Shown: one piece after another, positions 1 through 6,145 of the stretch
How positions within the stretch are numbered: the first letter of the stretch is position 1
Layout of the letters: each line of letters opens with the position of its first letter
Origin: Nitrospina sp.
GTDB taxonomy: Bacteria > Nitrospinota > Nitrospinia > Nitrospinales > VA-1
Reading direction: 5' to 3'
DNA length: 6,145 nt
NCBI GenBank assembly: GCA_018647025.1
Contig: JABGTQ010000233.1
Span: forward strand, 1-6,145
Notes under the pieces: model-generated
What the model was told of the DNA's origin: nothing
What the model saw: the letters and a program-made list of their open reading frames with translations, nothing else
Database searches by the model: none
Position numbers and translations under genes: made by a program

Positions 1-104
1 AGTCAGGCACCCATAAGGAGTTGATGGCAAATGAGAATTTATACCATCATCTTTACACCATGCGACTTATCGAAGCCGAATCTCCTAGCGAAGCTCCTGT
101 TTAA
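1..104 (+). CDS. ABC transporter (MsbA-like exporter), C-terminal end only
   Basis: The third forward frame is open from the window edge (first full codon at 3) to TAA at 102-104. It encodes a 33-residue tail that begins SGTHKELMANENLYHHLY. This G-T-H-x-E-L followed by an L-Y-x-x-L-Y stretch is the usual end of the nucleotide-binding domain in fused ABC exporters of the MsbA/lipid A or multidrug type, lying just beyond the switch histidine of the H-loop. It is followed by a short, poorly conserved tail rich in Glu, Ser and Pro. The Walker motifs and the membrane domain lie outside the window, so substrate and full length cannot be judged. The ABC exporter call rests on the motif alone. No clear rho-independent terminator follows the stop. 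Confidence 0.72.
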   Translation, partial: SGTHKELMANENLYHHLYTMRLIEAESPSEAPV

Positions 105-313
105 AAAAATCTTTCTTACTACATAATAAGTCACTGTACTTCCTGCCTACTAACAGTACTAGCTTAATCCTAACAGTCTAAATCCATAATAATCACCATG
201 GTATAAAACTCAAAGCCTTTATTTATAAGAACTTTCTAATGTATTCAGGAATATGGTCGGTAACTTTACATTAGTTTGTTTTTTTCTAACTCAATCTATA
301 AACATTCATCTAT
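105..313. other. Intergenic region after the ABC transporter; no gene seen
   Basis: All frames are interrupted by frequent stops. I see no tRNA, strong hairpin or T-tract terminator. The octamer CTAACAGT occurs twice in direct orientation, at 150-157 and 170-177, with a 20-base period. A perfect 8-base palindrome, ACCATGGT, lies at 197-204. A weak promoter for the broken ORF downstream could be TTGTTT (276-281) with TATAAA (297-302), but the 15-base spacer is short. A TTTACA at 265-270 has no good partner. The base composition is very AT-rich, so such boxes are expected by chance. Confidence 0.4.
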
Positions 314-602
314 ATGACAAAGGGAGAAAAGGGATTCATCTATCCAATCTATCTGGGCATCATTAAGACAGAACTCTGGGCCAAAAGGACTAAGTGGTCC
401 ACCCAGTCATGAAAATGTTATTCGTCAGTTTGGTCAAAGCCTAAAAGAAGAACAACGGACATCAATTCTTGCAAAAATTTCTGAGCTACAAGAATCTAGA
501 GCATCCTTCGATGAGGTTAAGGCAATTGTTGATACTTTTCCGGGAAAAATGGTATCGAACCCTCCAAGCAAACAAGTGACATTTATCAATACAGTAACGT
601 AA
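314..602 (+). pseudogene. Small ORF without a start codon, apparently broken by one extra base
   Basis: The frame 318-602 is open for 94 codons and ends in TAA at 600-602, yet contains no ATG, GTG or TTG before a late ATG near 549. Its translation looks like a real small soluble protein: a Ser/Gly/Pro-rich region around SGPPSHE, then a probable helical pair (EEQRTSILAKISELQESRAS followed by FDEVKAIVD). The ATG at 314 is in another frame and stops at 410-412. Removing one G from GGG at 322-324 joins ATG 314 to the long frame and gives an uninterrupted protein of 95 residues beginning MTKEKRDSSIQSIW. This could be a true pseudogene, a sequencing or assembly indel, or a +1 frameshift. I do not recognise the family; a faint likeness of the helical part to FlgM-type anti-sigma factors is not enough to name it. 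It runs convergent to the glycosyltransferase gene, with stops 32 bases apart. Confidence 0.42.
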
Positions 603-634
603 GTTTATCCTCTAAAATTCTATGTGCCAAGATT

Positions 635-2260
635 TTATTGACTCTCTGGCTTTGGCAAAAGAATTTGAAACATCCCTATCATTTCTTTAAACATATAGTT
701 TTTAGAGAGATGACTATAAATAAGCGGAGTATAATTGGCCAACCGCCTATCTTCCTTTCCGTCAATCGGAATATCCACAAAAACTATTACTTTTGGTGGG
801 CTTGCTTGCAATTGCCCTATTACCTTTTTCTCGTCGGCTGCATCAAGCATTCCGGGTAAAATCCAGTCATATTCTGTTGGGTTTTTACGATCTGCCAAAA
901 AATAAAAAATAGGGTTCAAGGGTAAAGCTAGAATAGGGTCACCAACTTCAGAGTAGTTTTTAATGCGATCTACTACCTTTTTAATTGATTCAGCTTCAGC
1001 AGGATTTGTATAAACTTTTACTCTAGGCATATCCAAAAAAGCTGTCTCCTGCTTTACAGCGCCTATTGACCCCGCGTAAAAACCATGGTTTGTATTCATT
1101 TCATAAAAAAATAAAAACGGAAGGAATACGGTAACCACATTGATAGATGTCTTACGAAAAACCACTAAAACAGCTGACTCTTGTTTCAGTATCTTGCATA
1201 AAGAAAGCAGGCGACCTCGAGCTAAAAAAAGAACATAACAAAACAAAATATAAGCAGGAGGAAGCGTTCGCAAAAGATTATCAAATCCAGCTCGCCACAA
1301 AACCAGTCCATAAGCACAAATCCCAATTAACAAAATAGACAGGACATACAGATCGATAGTTTCAACGCCTTTTTGCTTAATTACTTTTATAATAATAAAC
1401 AGTGCCAACCCCGAATAAACCCAGACTGGAATATAAAAAAGCAACCGCTGAAACATTTCATGTGATCCCAACTCACCCCATAACTTAAAAAGTGGGAAAA
1501 GACTGGGAAATGGATTCCCCCACACCTGATATGATCCTAAAACCATATTAATGGCTAAGTTAAAGAAATCTTTTTTAAATAAAAAAGATAATGCGGGGAT
1601 TAGAACCAAAAAAAGCAATCCTATACTTATCCAGAACTTGGTTCGGCCTATAAAAGAAACTCGACCTTCCTGCGTTAAAGAGTGTTTCTGTTTTGTTTTA
1701 AAAAAAGACTGAATAGTAAAAACTGTAACGCTACATAAAAAGGAGAATAGCGCGACCTCAAACTTAAAAAAACCACTCAGTAAAATGGCTCCAGCCAAAA
1801 AAAGGTATCGCTGAGGTTGAATCCTTTCCACGCACCGCACTAATAAATACAAATTAAGAATACAAAAGAACGTAAAAAACCGATTGTAATACATAGCTGG
1901 CGCTGAAAGCACGAACACTGCTGTAAGAAAAGCAAAACCCTGGGGCATGATGCGGCGGGAGATGGCAAAAGTCATAAAAATCATAATTGGGGTTATTAAA
2001 ATAACCCCAATACGAAGACTCTGAATACTTACTCCAAACAGTTTAAAAAATATTGCTCCATAGATATAGCGTCCTGAAAGATATCCACTAGGATTAAAGT
2101 CTTCCATCGCTTTCTCACCATTTAAAGTCCGAAGGGTGCCATTAGCATAACCTCCTTCATCCCATACATTTAGACCATACTCAGAAAATGAATATAAATA
2201 GGCGGCTAATAATAAATAAATGAGAGCTAACCAAAATGATTTTAATGGATAACTGTTCAT
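635..2260 (-). CDS. Polytopic GT-C glycosyltransferase (GT39/ArnT-like)
   Basis: This 541-residue integral membrane protein most likely moves a sugar from a polyprenyl-phosphate donor to an acceptor on the periplasmic face of the inner membrane. The first membrane helix (about residues 9-25) is followed by a loop with the acidic motif WDEG (33-36), whose Asp34/Glu35 match the catalytic acidic pair in the first loop of GT39/GT83 enzymes. The segment RYIYGAIFFKLFG (64-76) also follows the family pattern. Further hydrophobic segments lie near 84-100, 105-120, 127-143, 152-182, 210-227, 273-292, 302-321, 331-347 and 371-386. Residues about 400-541 form a soluble C-terminal domain. The start at ATG 2260 precedes the first helix directly; its upstream sequence has no good Shine-Dalgarno. 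It lies 46 bases after the nagZ stop on the same strand, so co-transcription and translational dependence on nagZ are likely. Acceptor and sugar are unknown. Confidence 0.72.
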   Translation of the reverse strand: MNSYPLKSFWLALIYLLLAAYLYSFSEYGLNVWDEGGYANGTLRTLNGEKAMEDFNPSGYLSGRYIYGAIFFKLFGVSIQSLRIGVILITPIMIFMTFAISRRIMPQGFAFLTAVFVLSAPAMYYNRFFTFFCILNLYLLVRCVERIQPQRYLFLAGAILLSGFFKFEVALFSFLCSVTVFTIQSFFKTKQKHSLTQEGRVSFIGRTKFWISIGLLFLVLIPALSFLFKKDFFNLAINMVLGSYQVWGNPFPSLFPLFKLWGELGSHEMFQRLLFYIPVWVYSGLALFIIIKVIKQKGVETIDLYVLSILLIGICAYGLVLWRAGFDNLLRTLPPAYILFCYVLFLARGRLLSLCKILKQESAVLVVFRKTSINVVTVFLPFLFFYEMNTNHGFYAGSIGAVKQETAFLDMPRVKVYTNPAEAESIKKVVDRIKNYSEVGDPILALPLNPIFYFLADRKNPTEYDWILPGMLDAADEKKVIGQLQASPPKVIVFVDIPIDGKEDRRLANYTPLIYSHLSKNYMFKEMIGMFQILLPKPESQ

Positions 2261-2306
2261 AGAATTAATAGGAGTGGTATTTTTGTTCCTATGGAGGAGG
2301 TTTCCA

Positions 2307-3398
2307 TTACGGAAGATACGATTTCATCTCTTGGATAAGCTTAATATGTCCCCTTGCCAGGTCAGAGAGATTTTTCTTTCCATGGGCACTAAAAGGTATT
2401 TTCTTTTTAAAATTTATAATTCTTTGGACAGAATATTCAACCTGTTTTTTATCGATTCTCCCCCCCTCAATATCTTGGATCATCTGATTTTGCAGTGATA
2501 AAGTTTTGCCCCTGTCATGGCAAATAAGATAAAGATCCACGCCTGCGATAGAACCAAGCCTTGGAATCGAGTCAAAGGGAATATGTTTTTCTACCGCTTT
2601 CATTTCTAAATCATCAGTAATAATAAGCCCATCGAAACCTAACCTTTTTCGTAAGATATTTTTTAAAATATACGGAGAAAAAGTGGCTGGTAGTTTATCG
2701 TCCCATGCTGAGTAAATTACATGAGCGGTCATAACCACTTTTAATCCATGACTAACCGCCTGAACAAAAGGTTCTAGCTCAACCTTTTCCAGTGAACTCA
2801 TATCACGGTTAACATAAGGTAATTCAAGATGAGAGTCTCTATCAGTATCGCCATGGCCAGGAAAATGTTTGCCAACAGGAAAAACACCCGCTTCTTGAAT
2901 TCCATCTATAACCGCCTTACCCATCCGCCCTACCCACTCTGGAGTATCACTCAAAGCTCTTGTACCAATAATAGGGTTATCTGGATTAGTATTCACATCA
3001 AGGACTGGTGCATAAACCATATTTATTCCTACTGCCTGCATTTCTCGGCCAAGTGCTAGCCCAAATCGATGGGCAAGTGATTCGGATCGAGCATGCCCAA
3101 GACAGCTTGGCTGCGGAAAATCACTGAATGGGCTTTTTAGCCTGGCTACTCGCCCTCCTTCTTGATCCACAGAAATAAATAATGGAACAGAAGCAGGGCA
3201 GGATTTTGCTAAAGACTGGAGATCGTTTATCAATGTTATCAATTGATCTGGCTCTTCAAAATTGCGCTCAAATAAGATTATCCCTCCAATTTTTGATTTT
3301 ACAATCAACTCCTCTAGCTCAGAATTGAGACAAGTACCACCAAACCCGGTGATAATCATTTGACCGGTTAAGTCTTTTAGGGAAAGTTTAGTATTCAA
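2307..3398 (-). CDS. nagZ: Beta-N-acetylhexosaminidase (glycoside hydrolase family 3, NagZ)
   Basis: This 363-residue protein has the full set of GH3 NagZ signatures. These are DQEGGRVARL (78-87), KHFPGHGDT (177-185) followed by DSH (188-190), and IITDDLEM (259-266). By comparison with characterised NagZ enzymes, Asp262 should be the nucleophile and Asp188-His190 the acid/base dyad. The family removes N-acetylglucosamine from 1,6-anhydromuropeptides in the cytoplasm during peptidoglycan recycling, and the lack of a signal peptide agrees. At 363 residues it is slightly longer than typical Gram-negative NagZ (about 340), with a short basic C-terminal tail (about 330-363). The start is TTG at 3398; no ATG or GTG lies between it and the in-frame stop at 3486-3488, and the conserved LSLKDLTGQMIITGFGGT begins at residue 5, which leaves little room for a later start. 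No strong ribosome binding site is visible. It probably leads an operon with the glycosyltransferase. Confidence 0.93.
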   Translation of the reverse strand: MNTKLSLKDLTGQMIITGFGGTCLNSELEELIVKSKIGGIILFERNFEEPDQLITLINDLQSLAKSCPASVPLFISVDQEGGRVARLKSPFSDFPQPSCLGHARSESLAHRFGLALGREMQAVGINMVYAPVLDVNTNPDNPIIGTRALSDTPEWVGRMGKAVIDGIQEAGVFPVGKHFPGHGDTDRDSHLELPYVNRDMSSLEKVELEPFVQAVSHGLKVVMTAHVIYSAWDDKLPATFSPYILKNILRKRLGFDGLIITDDLEMKAVEKHIPFDSIPRLGSIAGVDLYLICHDRGKTLSLQNQMIQDIEGGRIDKKQVEYSVQRIINFKKKIPFSAHGKKNLSDLARGHIKLIQEMKSYLP

Positions 3399-3454
3399 GT
3401 TATTGGATTCTGAGCTGCCACTTGGTATAAGGCTTTTCAGAAGGAGGTTGGAGT

Positions 3455-3484
3455 TAAGTACATAAAATTTTTTAAAATGGTCAA
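3455..3484 (-). promoter_or_regulatory. Possible nagZ promoter
   Basis: On the minus strand a good -35 hexamer, TTGACC, lies at 3484-3479. After an 18-base spacer comes TACTTA at 3460-3455, which is a poor -10. A transcript starting near 3448 would give a leader of about 50 bases before the TTG start of nagZ. The -35 is convincing and the -10 is not, so this remains a candidate in an AT-rich region. Confidence 0.22.
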
Positions 3485-3555
3485 GCTACTAAAGCAAATA
3501 ATCAGCTAGAATACTGAATCGACTGTTTGCAAGAAGCGCTGCCCTTATTTAGATC

Positions 3556-3571
3556 ATTATGCTAACATAAT
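3556..3571. promoter_or_regulatory. Perfect inverted repeat in the divergent nagZ/ketosynthase spacer, possible operator
   Basis: The sequence reads ATTATG, then the 4-base centre CTAA, then CATAAT, a perfect 6-base inverted repeat. It lies between two divergently transcribed genes, 32 bases before the ketosynthase start. It overlaps the first base of TTTACA (3571-3576), a candidate -35. A dimeric regulator bound here could affect one or both genes. The arms are short and AT-rich, so a chance origin is possible. No regulator gene is present in the window. Confidence 0.33.
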
Positions 3572-3598
3572 TTACATAGCTTAATTTCATTATAAAAA
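3571..3598 (+). promoter_or_regulatory. Possible promoter of the ketosynthase gene, perhaps giving a near-leaderless transcript
   Basis: TTTACA at 3571-3576 is a reasonable -35. TATAAA at 3591-3596 is a good -10, but the spacer is only 14 bases. Shifting the -10 two bases to TAAAAA (3593-3598) gives a 16-base spacer with a poorer hexamer. Either choice places the transcript start within a few bases of the ATG at 3604. That fits the absence of any Shine-Dalgarno sequence before this gene. Confidence 0.28.
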
Positions 3599-3603
3599 TA
3601 AAT

Positions 3604-4857
3604 ATGCCCCGTAGAGTAGTAGTTACCGGTTTGGGTGCGATAAGTCCAAACGGGATAGGCAAAAAAAAATTCTGGCAAAACACCTGCAGTGGCATCAGTG
3701 GAATCGATCGTATTTCAAGCTTTGATCCTACCGATTTATCCTGTCAAATAGCGGGGGAAGTGCAAGATTTTGATCCATTAGAATATTTTTCAGAGACAGA
3801 CCTTAAAAAACTTTCCCGATCCGTACCGTTGGCAATTGCCGCTTCAAAAGAAGCACTCCATGATTCTGCGATAGACCTGACCCAATTCAATGAAGAAGAT
3901 TTTGAAAGTCTCGGTGTTATAGTAGGAACAGGAGGTGCTGGGTTTGATTTCTCTGAAAAACAATTTGAAATATTTTTCTCGGATCGAAAGAATAAAATCA
4001 GCCCATATGCTATTTCAAATTCGTTAGTTGGAATGCTTTCAAGTGAGATTTCTATGTATTTTGGTCTTCAGGGACGCAGCCATGTTATCTCCAACGGATG
4101 CACGAGTTCTACAGATGCAATCGGATATTCATTTAATACTATTCGCTCCGGACAAGAAGATTGGGTTTTAACTGGTGGTGTTGAATCTTGCGTCACTCCT
4201 GCAATGATGATTGGATTCGAGCGAATGCGAGTCAATCCCACTCGATATAACAATGACCCAACACGCGGCTCTCGTCCCTTTAATCTTGATCGAGATGGAT
4301 TTGTGTTATCAGAAGGAAGTTGGATGCTGATTCTTGAGGACTTAGAACATGCAAATCGACGTGACGCACCAATCTATGGCGAAGTCCTTGGATACGGGTC
4401 AACTTGTGATGCATATCATAGAGTAGCTATTATGCCTAACGGGAAACAATCAAGCCGTGCACTTTATTTGGCTCTTAAAGATGCGAAAGTAAATAAGGAT
4501 CAAGTCGATTATATTAACTTTCATGGAACTTCTACAATCGTTAACGATAAAGTAGAAACTCTAGCTGTTAAAAATTTGTTCAACAGCCTATCCCAAAAAA
4601 TTCCAGTAAGCTCAACTAAATCTATGATCGGTCACCCTCAGGGTGCATCAGGAGCACTTGGTGTTACCGTTTCTTTACTTTCTTTATATAATAATTTTTT
4701 AACACCAACCATTAACCAAGAAAGTCCTGATCCAGAGTGCGATTTGGATTACACACCGAATATAGGGCGGGAGAAAAAGCTTAGTATTGCTATAAGTAAT
4801 TGTATATCTTTTGGAAGTAAAAATTCAGCTCTTGTGCTAGGGAAGTTTGCGAAATAA
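3604..4857 (+). CDS. Beta-ketoacyl-ACP synthase, FabF / type II polyketide KS-alpha-like
   Basis: This 417-residue, full-length ketosynthase performs decarboxylative Claisen condensation of an acyl chain with malonyl-ACP in the cytosol. The Cys-His-His triad is intact: Cys166 in SNGCTSSTDAIGY, His307 in NFHGTST, and His344 in STKSMIGHPQGASG, with the conserved Lys339. Other family marks are RRVVVTGLGAISPNG at the N-terminus, SRPFNLDRDGFVLSEG (223-238), DAYH (269-272) and PDPECDLDYTPN (375-386). The nucleophile region GCTSSTD is closer to the GCTSGLD of type II polyketide KS-alpha than to the TACTS form of housekeeping FabF. The C-terminal loop SFGSKNSALVL (402-412) replaces the usual GFGGTN gate and aligns without gaps to the GFGGFQSAMVL type. 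No acyl carrier protein, KS-beta or tailoring gene adjoins it, so a fatty-acid or secondary product cannot be chosen. ATG 3604 is set by the conserved N-terminus; there is no Shine-Dalgarno sequence. Confidence 0.9.
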   Translation: MPRRVVVTGLGAISPNGIGKKKFWQNTCSGISGIDRISSFDPTDLSCQIAGEVQDFDPLEYFSETDLKKLSRSVPLAIAASKEALHDSAIDLTQFNEEDFESLGVIVGTGGAGFDFSEKQFEIFFSDRKNKISPYAISNSLVGMLSSEISMYFGLQGRSHVISNGCTSSTDAIGYSFNTIRSGQEDWVLTGGVESCVTPAMMIGFERMRVNPTRYNNDPTRGSRPFNLDRDGFVLSEGSWMLILEDLEHANRRDAPIYGEVLGYGSTCDAYHRVAIMPNGKQSSRALYLALKDAKVNKDQVDYINFHGTSTIVNDKVETLAVKNLFNSLSQKIPVSSTKSMIGHPQGASGALGVTVSLLSLYNNFLTPTINQESPDPECDLDYTPNIGREKKLSIAISNCISFGSKNSALVLGKFAK

Positions 4858-4903
4858 AAAAATCCTGCATTTAATTGATTTAAAATATCACCGTGCCAAA
4901 AAA

Positions 4904-5155
4904 TCAGCGGTAAGGCATTTTATTTCCTTGAAGTTGACTCTCAATGTCCTTTTCAAACTGGTTTTCTAAGCGTACAAACTCTTCAAATTCTCTTGGGCTT
5001 TTAAACTCAAATGCACGTGGTTCTTTTTGCCCACAAATCTCTTCATCTTGGTCAACAGTTAATATGTTTTTATCAACAGTTCTAATCGAAAATTTTTTAC
5101 GCGTCTTAAACTTTTCAAAGATTTCTCTATATACAGGCTCTAAATTGAGTGCCAT
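4904..5155 (-). CDS. Small charged hypothetical protein (83 residues)
   Basis: I do not recognise this protein. It is soluble, very rich in Glu, Lys, Arg and Phe, and has no signal peptide or membrane segment. Residues about 22-36 (FSIRTVDKNILTVDQ) suggest beta strands. Residues about 50-75 (FKSPREFEEFVRLENQFEKD) suggest a long charged helix. A real gene is supported by GGAG placed seven bases before the ATG at 5155, the clearest ribosome binding site in the window, and by a TATAAA box further upstream on the same strand. There is one cysteine (residue 41), so no metal-binding pair. It converges on the ketosynthase gene with 46 bases between stops. No terminator is obvious there, only a weak 5-base stem near 4893-4918. 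Function unknown. Confidence 0.6.
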   Translation of the reverse strand: MALNLEPVYREIFEKFKTRKKFSIRTVDKNILTVDQDEEICGQKEPRAFEFKSPREFEEFVRLENQFEKDIESQLQGNKMPYR

Positions 5156-5511
5156 AACAAAGCTCCATGGATTGCTGTTTCTAATGGCTTTAATTAAATT
5201 TTATACTATCTATGGAAGAAATTTAAAAAATCTTGCCTATTTAATTATAAGTTATAGCCGAAGAATATCATATCCCCAAAAAAAAATAAAATCACTTTCT
5301 TAACTCTAAAAAAGTTTCTTCTTTTAGTAATATATGTTAATTTTCCTACCAAGATGGTTGAAATTCCCAAAGACCTTCCCTGCGTATATATATTTTTTCC
5401 ATTAGCAATAGTCATAGACATAAAAAAATATCTCATTAAAAGAAAAATAGTTGTGCCCAAACAATCTTAACGTCTTTTATCCTAACATTCAGCAAACAGG
5501 TTCTTAAAAAT
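5156..5511. other. AT-rich intergenic region between divergent genes
   Basis: I see no convincing gene here. A minus-strand frame through 5245-5460 is open, but its translation is low-complexity Phe/Lys/Ile-rich sequence and it has no ribosome binding site, so it is probably chance. A TATAAA on the minus strand (5205-5200) may be the -10 of the 83-codon gene; its -35 is weak. On the plus strand, TTGAAA (5358-5363) and TATATA (5385-5390) are 21 bases apart, too far for a standard promoter. A short AT-rich inverted repeat, CTAAAA (5306-5311) with TTTTAG (5322-5327), has no following T-run fit for a terminator. The promoter of the gene at 5512 is not clear. Confidence 0.4.
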
Positions 5512-6145
5512 ATGCCCGCCAAGTTAACACTTAATAAATTAGCTGAGAACTTAATTCTTAAATCCAATACCTCTTTTTCATCCGATGACTTTGAAAAAAA
5601 AATTCTAAAACTGTGGCACCAAGAAATACCAACCTCCACCTTAAAGAGATTAAAGAAAAAACTATCCTCGCATAATTATCTAATCGAAACGAATGGAAAT
5701 TCTTTTTTACCTATTCCTTTAGCTTTACAAAAAATCAAAAATCTCCCTTTATCGATTCGCTTAAATAGTTTTGAAATTAACAATAAAGTTTTTTTCCCAG
5801 GGCATAGACTAATTCCTTTTATTTCAAATCAAAAAAAAGAGTCTGACCTCACTTTTCTTTATTCAGAGAGTAAAGAAATAGCAAAACAAAAACTACCATT
5901 TCTTATCGAAGATATTCTTCCTTACTACCAATACTCTTCCTCAGTCCACTTCCCAGATGAAATTAAATTGAATAATTGGGCTCTTAAAAAAAGTTCGCTA
6001 CTAGTCACGGCTTGGGATATAACTCACATTATCCACAAAAATAAACTAAAAGAGGGTGATTTTTTATGCATCAAACTTGCAAACTATGAAAAAGGTATTT
6101 TCCAAGTTCAATCTTGCTACAAAATGACAATGGATCTAGCACGTC
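5512..6145 (+). CDS. Unidentified protein, 3' end beyond the window
   Basis: The frame is open from 5440 to the window edge. The only standard start codon near its beginning is ATG 5512, giving at least 211 residues. A weak AGG lies 11 bases before it. The frame has no stop for over 630 bases in sequence of low GC, and the protein looks globular. Residues about 5-65 are basic and helix-rich (KLWHQEIPTSTLKRLKKKL at 33-51), which could be a winged-helix-like domain. Residues 93-103 (VFFPGHRLIPF) and 165-185 (VTAWDITHIIHKNKL then KEGDFL) are the segments most likely to be conserved. They carry His98, Trp168, Asp169, His172 and His175. No signal peptide or membrane helix is seen. I do not recognise the family and assign no function. 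The preceding minus-strand gene is divergent, so this gene begins its own transcription unit. Confidence 0.68.
   Translation, partial: MPAKLTLNKLAENLILKSNTSFSSDDFEKKILKLWHQEIPTSTLKRLKKKLSSHNYLIETNGNSFLPIPLALQKIKNLPLSIRLNSFEINNKVFFPGHRLIPFISNQKKESDLTFLYSESKEIAKQKLPFLIEDILPYYQYSSSVHFPDEIKLNNWALKKSSLLVTAWDITHIIHKNKLKEGDFLCIKLANYEKGIFQVQSCYKMTMDLAR

Noticed and set aside
625..657. Inverted repeat TGCCAA (625-630) / TTGGCA (652-657) near the convergent ends, as a terminator
   Set aside because: The stem is 6 bases with a 21-base loop, it overlaps the glycosyltransferase stop codon, and no T-run follows in either direction.
3441..3447. AAGGAGG on the plus strand, a strong Shine-Dalgarno match
   Set aside because: No suitable start codon follows at the correct distance. 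TTG directly abuts it and gives a 6-codon frame, and ATG 3477 is too far and encodes only 10 residues.
4893..4918. Stem GTGCC/GGCAT between the convergent ketosynthase and 83-codon genes
   Set aside because: It is only five pairs including one G-T, has a 16-base loop and overlaps the stop of the minus-strand gene; too weak to call a terminator.
5245..5460. Minus-strand open frame of 71 codons
   Set aside because: The translation is low-complexity Phe/Lys/Ile-rich sequence with no ribosome binding site or recognisable pattern, as expected from chance in AT-rich DNA.
5436..5639. Minus-strand open frame of 67 codons overlapping the 5512 gene
   Set aside because: It lies mostly antisense to a much longer plus-strand frame with clear coding character, and has no initiation signal of its own.
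6029..6037. Perfect DnaA box TTATCCACA
   Set aside because: It is a single copy inside the unidentified coding sequence, with no cluster of further perfect boxes or origin-linked gene. Chance occurrence is likely in AT-rich coding sequence.

Overview
This is a 6.1 kb, AT-rich chromosomal window. It has the look of a Gram-negative, free-living bacterium: there is a cytoplasmic NagZ-type beta-N-acetylhexosaminidase (peptidoglycan recycling), a GT-C type membrane glycosyltransferase, the tail of an MsbA-like ABC exporter, and a stand-alone FabF/KS-alpha-like ketosynthase. Shine-Dalgarno sequences are weak or absent before most genes and clear only before the 83-codon ORF. I cannot name the lineage from sequence alone. 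No RNA genes, insertion sequences, CRISPR arrays or phage genes are visible.

Layout. Positions 1-104 (+) hold the last 33 codons of an ABC transporter. From 105 to 634 there is no intact gene, but 318-602 (+) is a coding-like frame with no usable start codon; it becomes a clean 95-residue ORF beginning at ATG 314 if one G is removed from the GGG at 322-324. Next comes a minus-strand pair, nagZ (3398 to 2307) followed after 46 bases by a 541-residue membrane glycosyltransferase (2260 to 635), probably one transcript. A 205-base divergent intergenic region (3399-3603) contains a 16-base perfect inverted repeat. The ketosynthase (3604-4857, +) reads away from nagZ and converges on an 83-codon hypothetical gene (5155 to 4904, -). 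An AT-rich spacer of 356 bases follows, then an unidentified gene (5512 to beyond 6145, +) cut by the window edge.

How it fits together. The ABC exporter, NagZ and GT-C enzyme are all plausible cell-envelope functions: export, amino-sugar release from muropeptides, and transfer of a lipid-linked sugar on the outer face of the inner membrane. The ketosynthase could supply an acyl chain, but no acyl carrier protein, chain-length factor, ketoreductase or acyltransferase is visible beside it, so its pathway cannot be read from this window. The most notable items are the orphan KS-alpha-like ketosynthase, the one-base-broken small ORF, the palindrome between the divergent genes, and the unknown 5512 gene. 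None amounts to a demonstrated new system.
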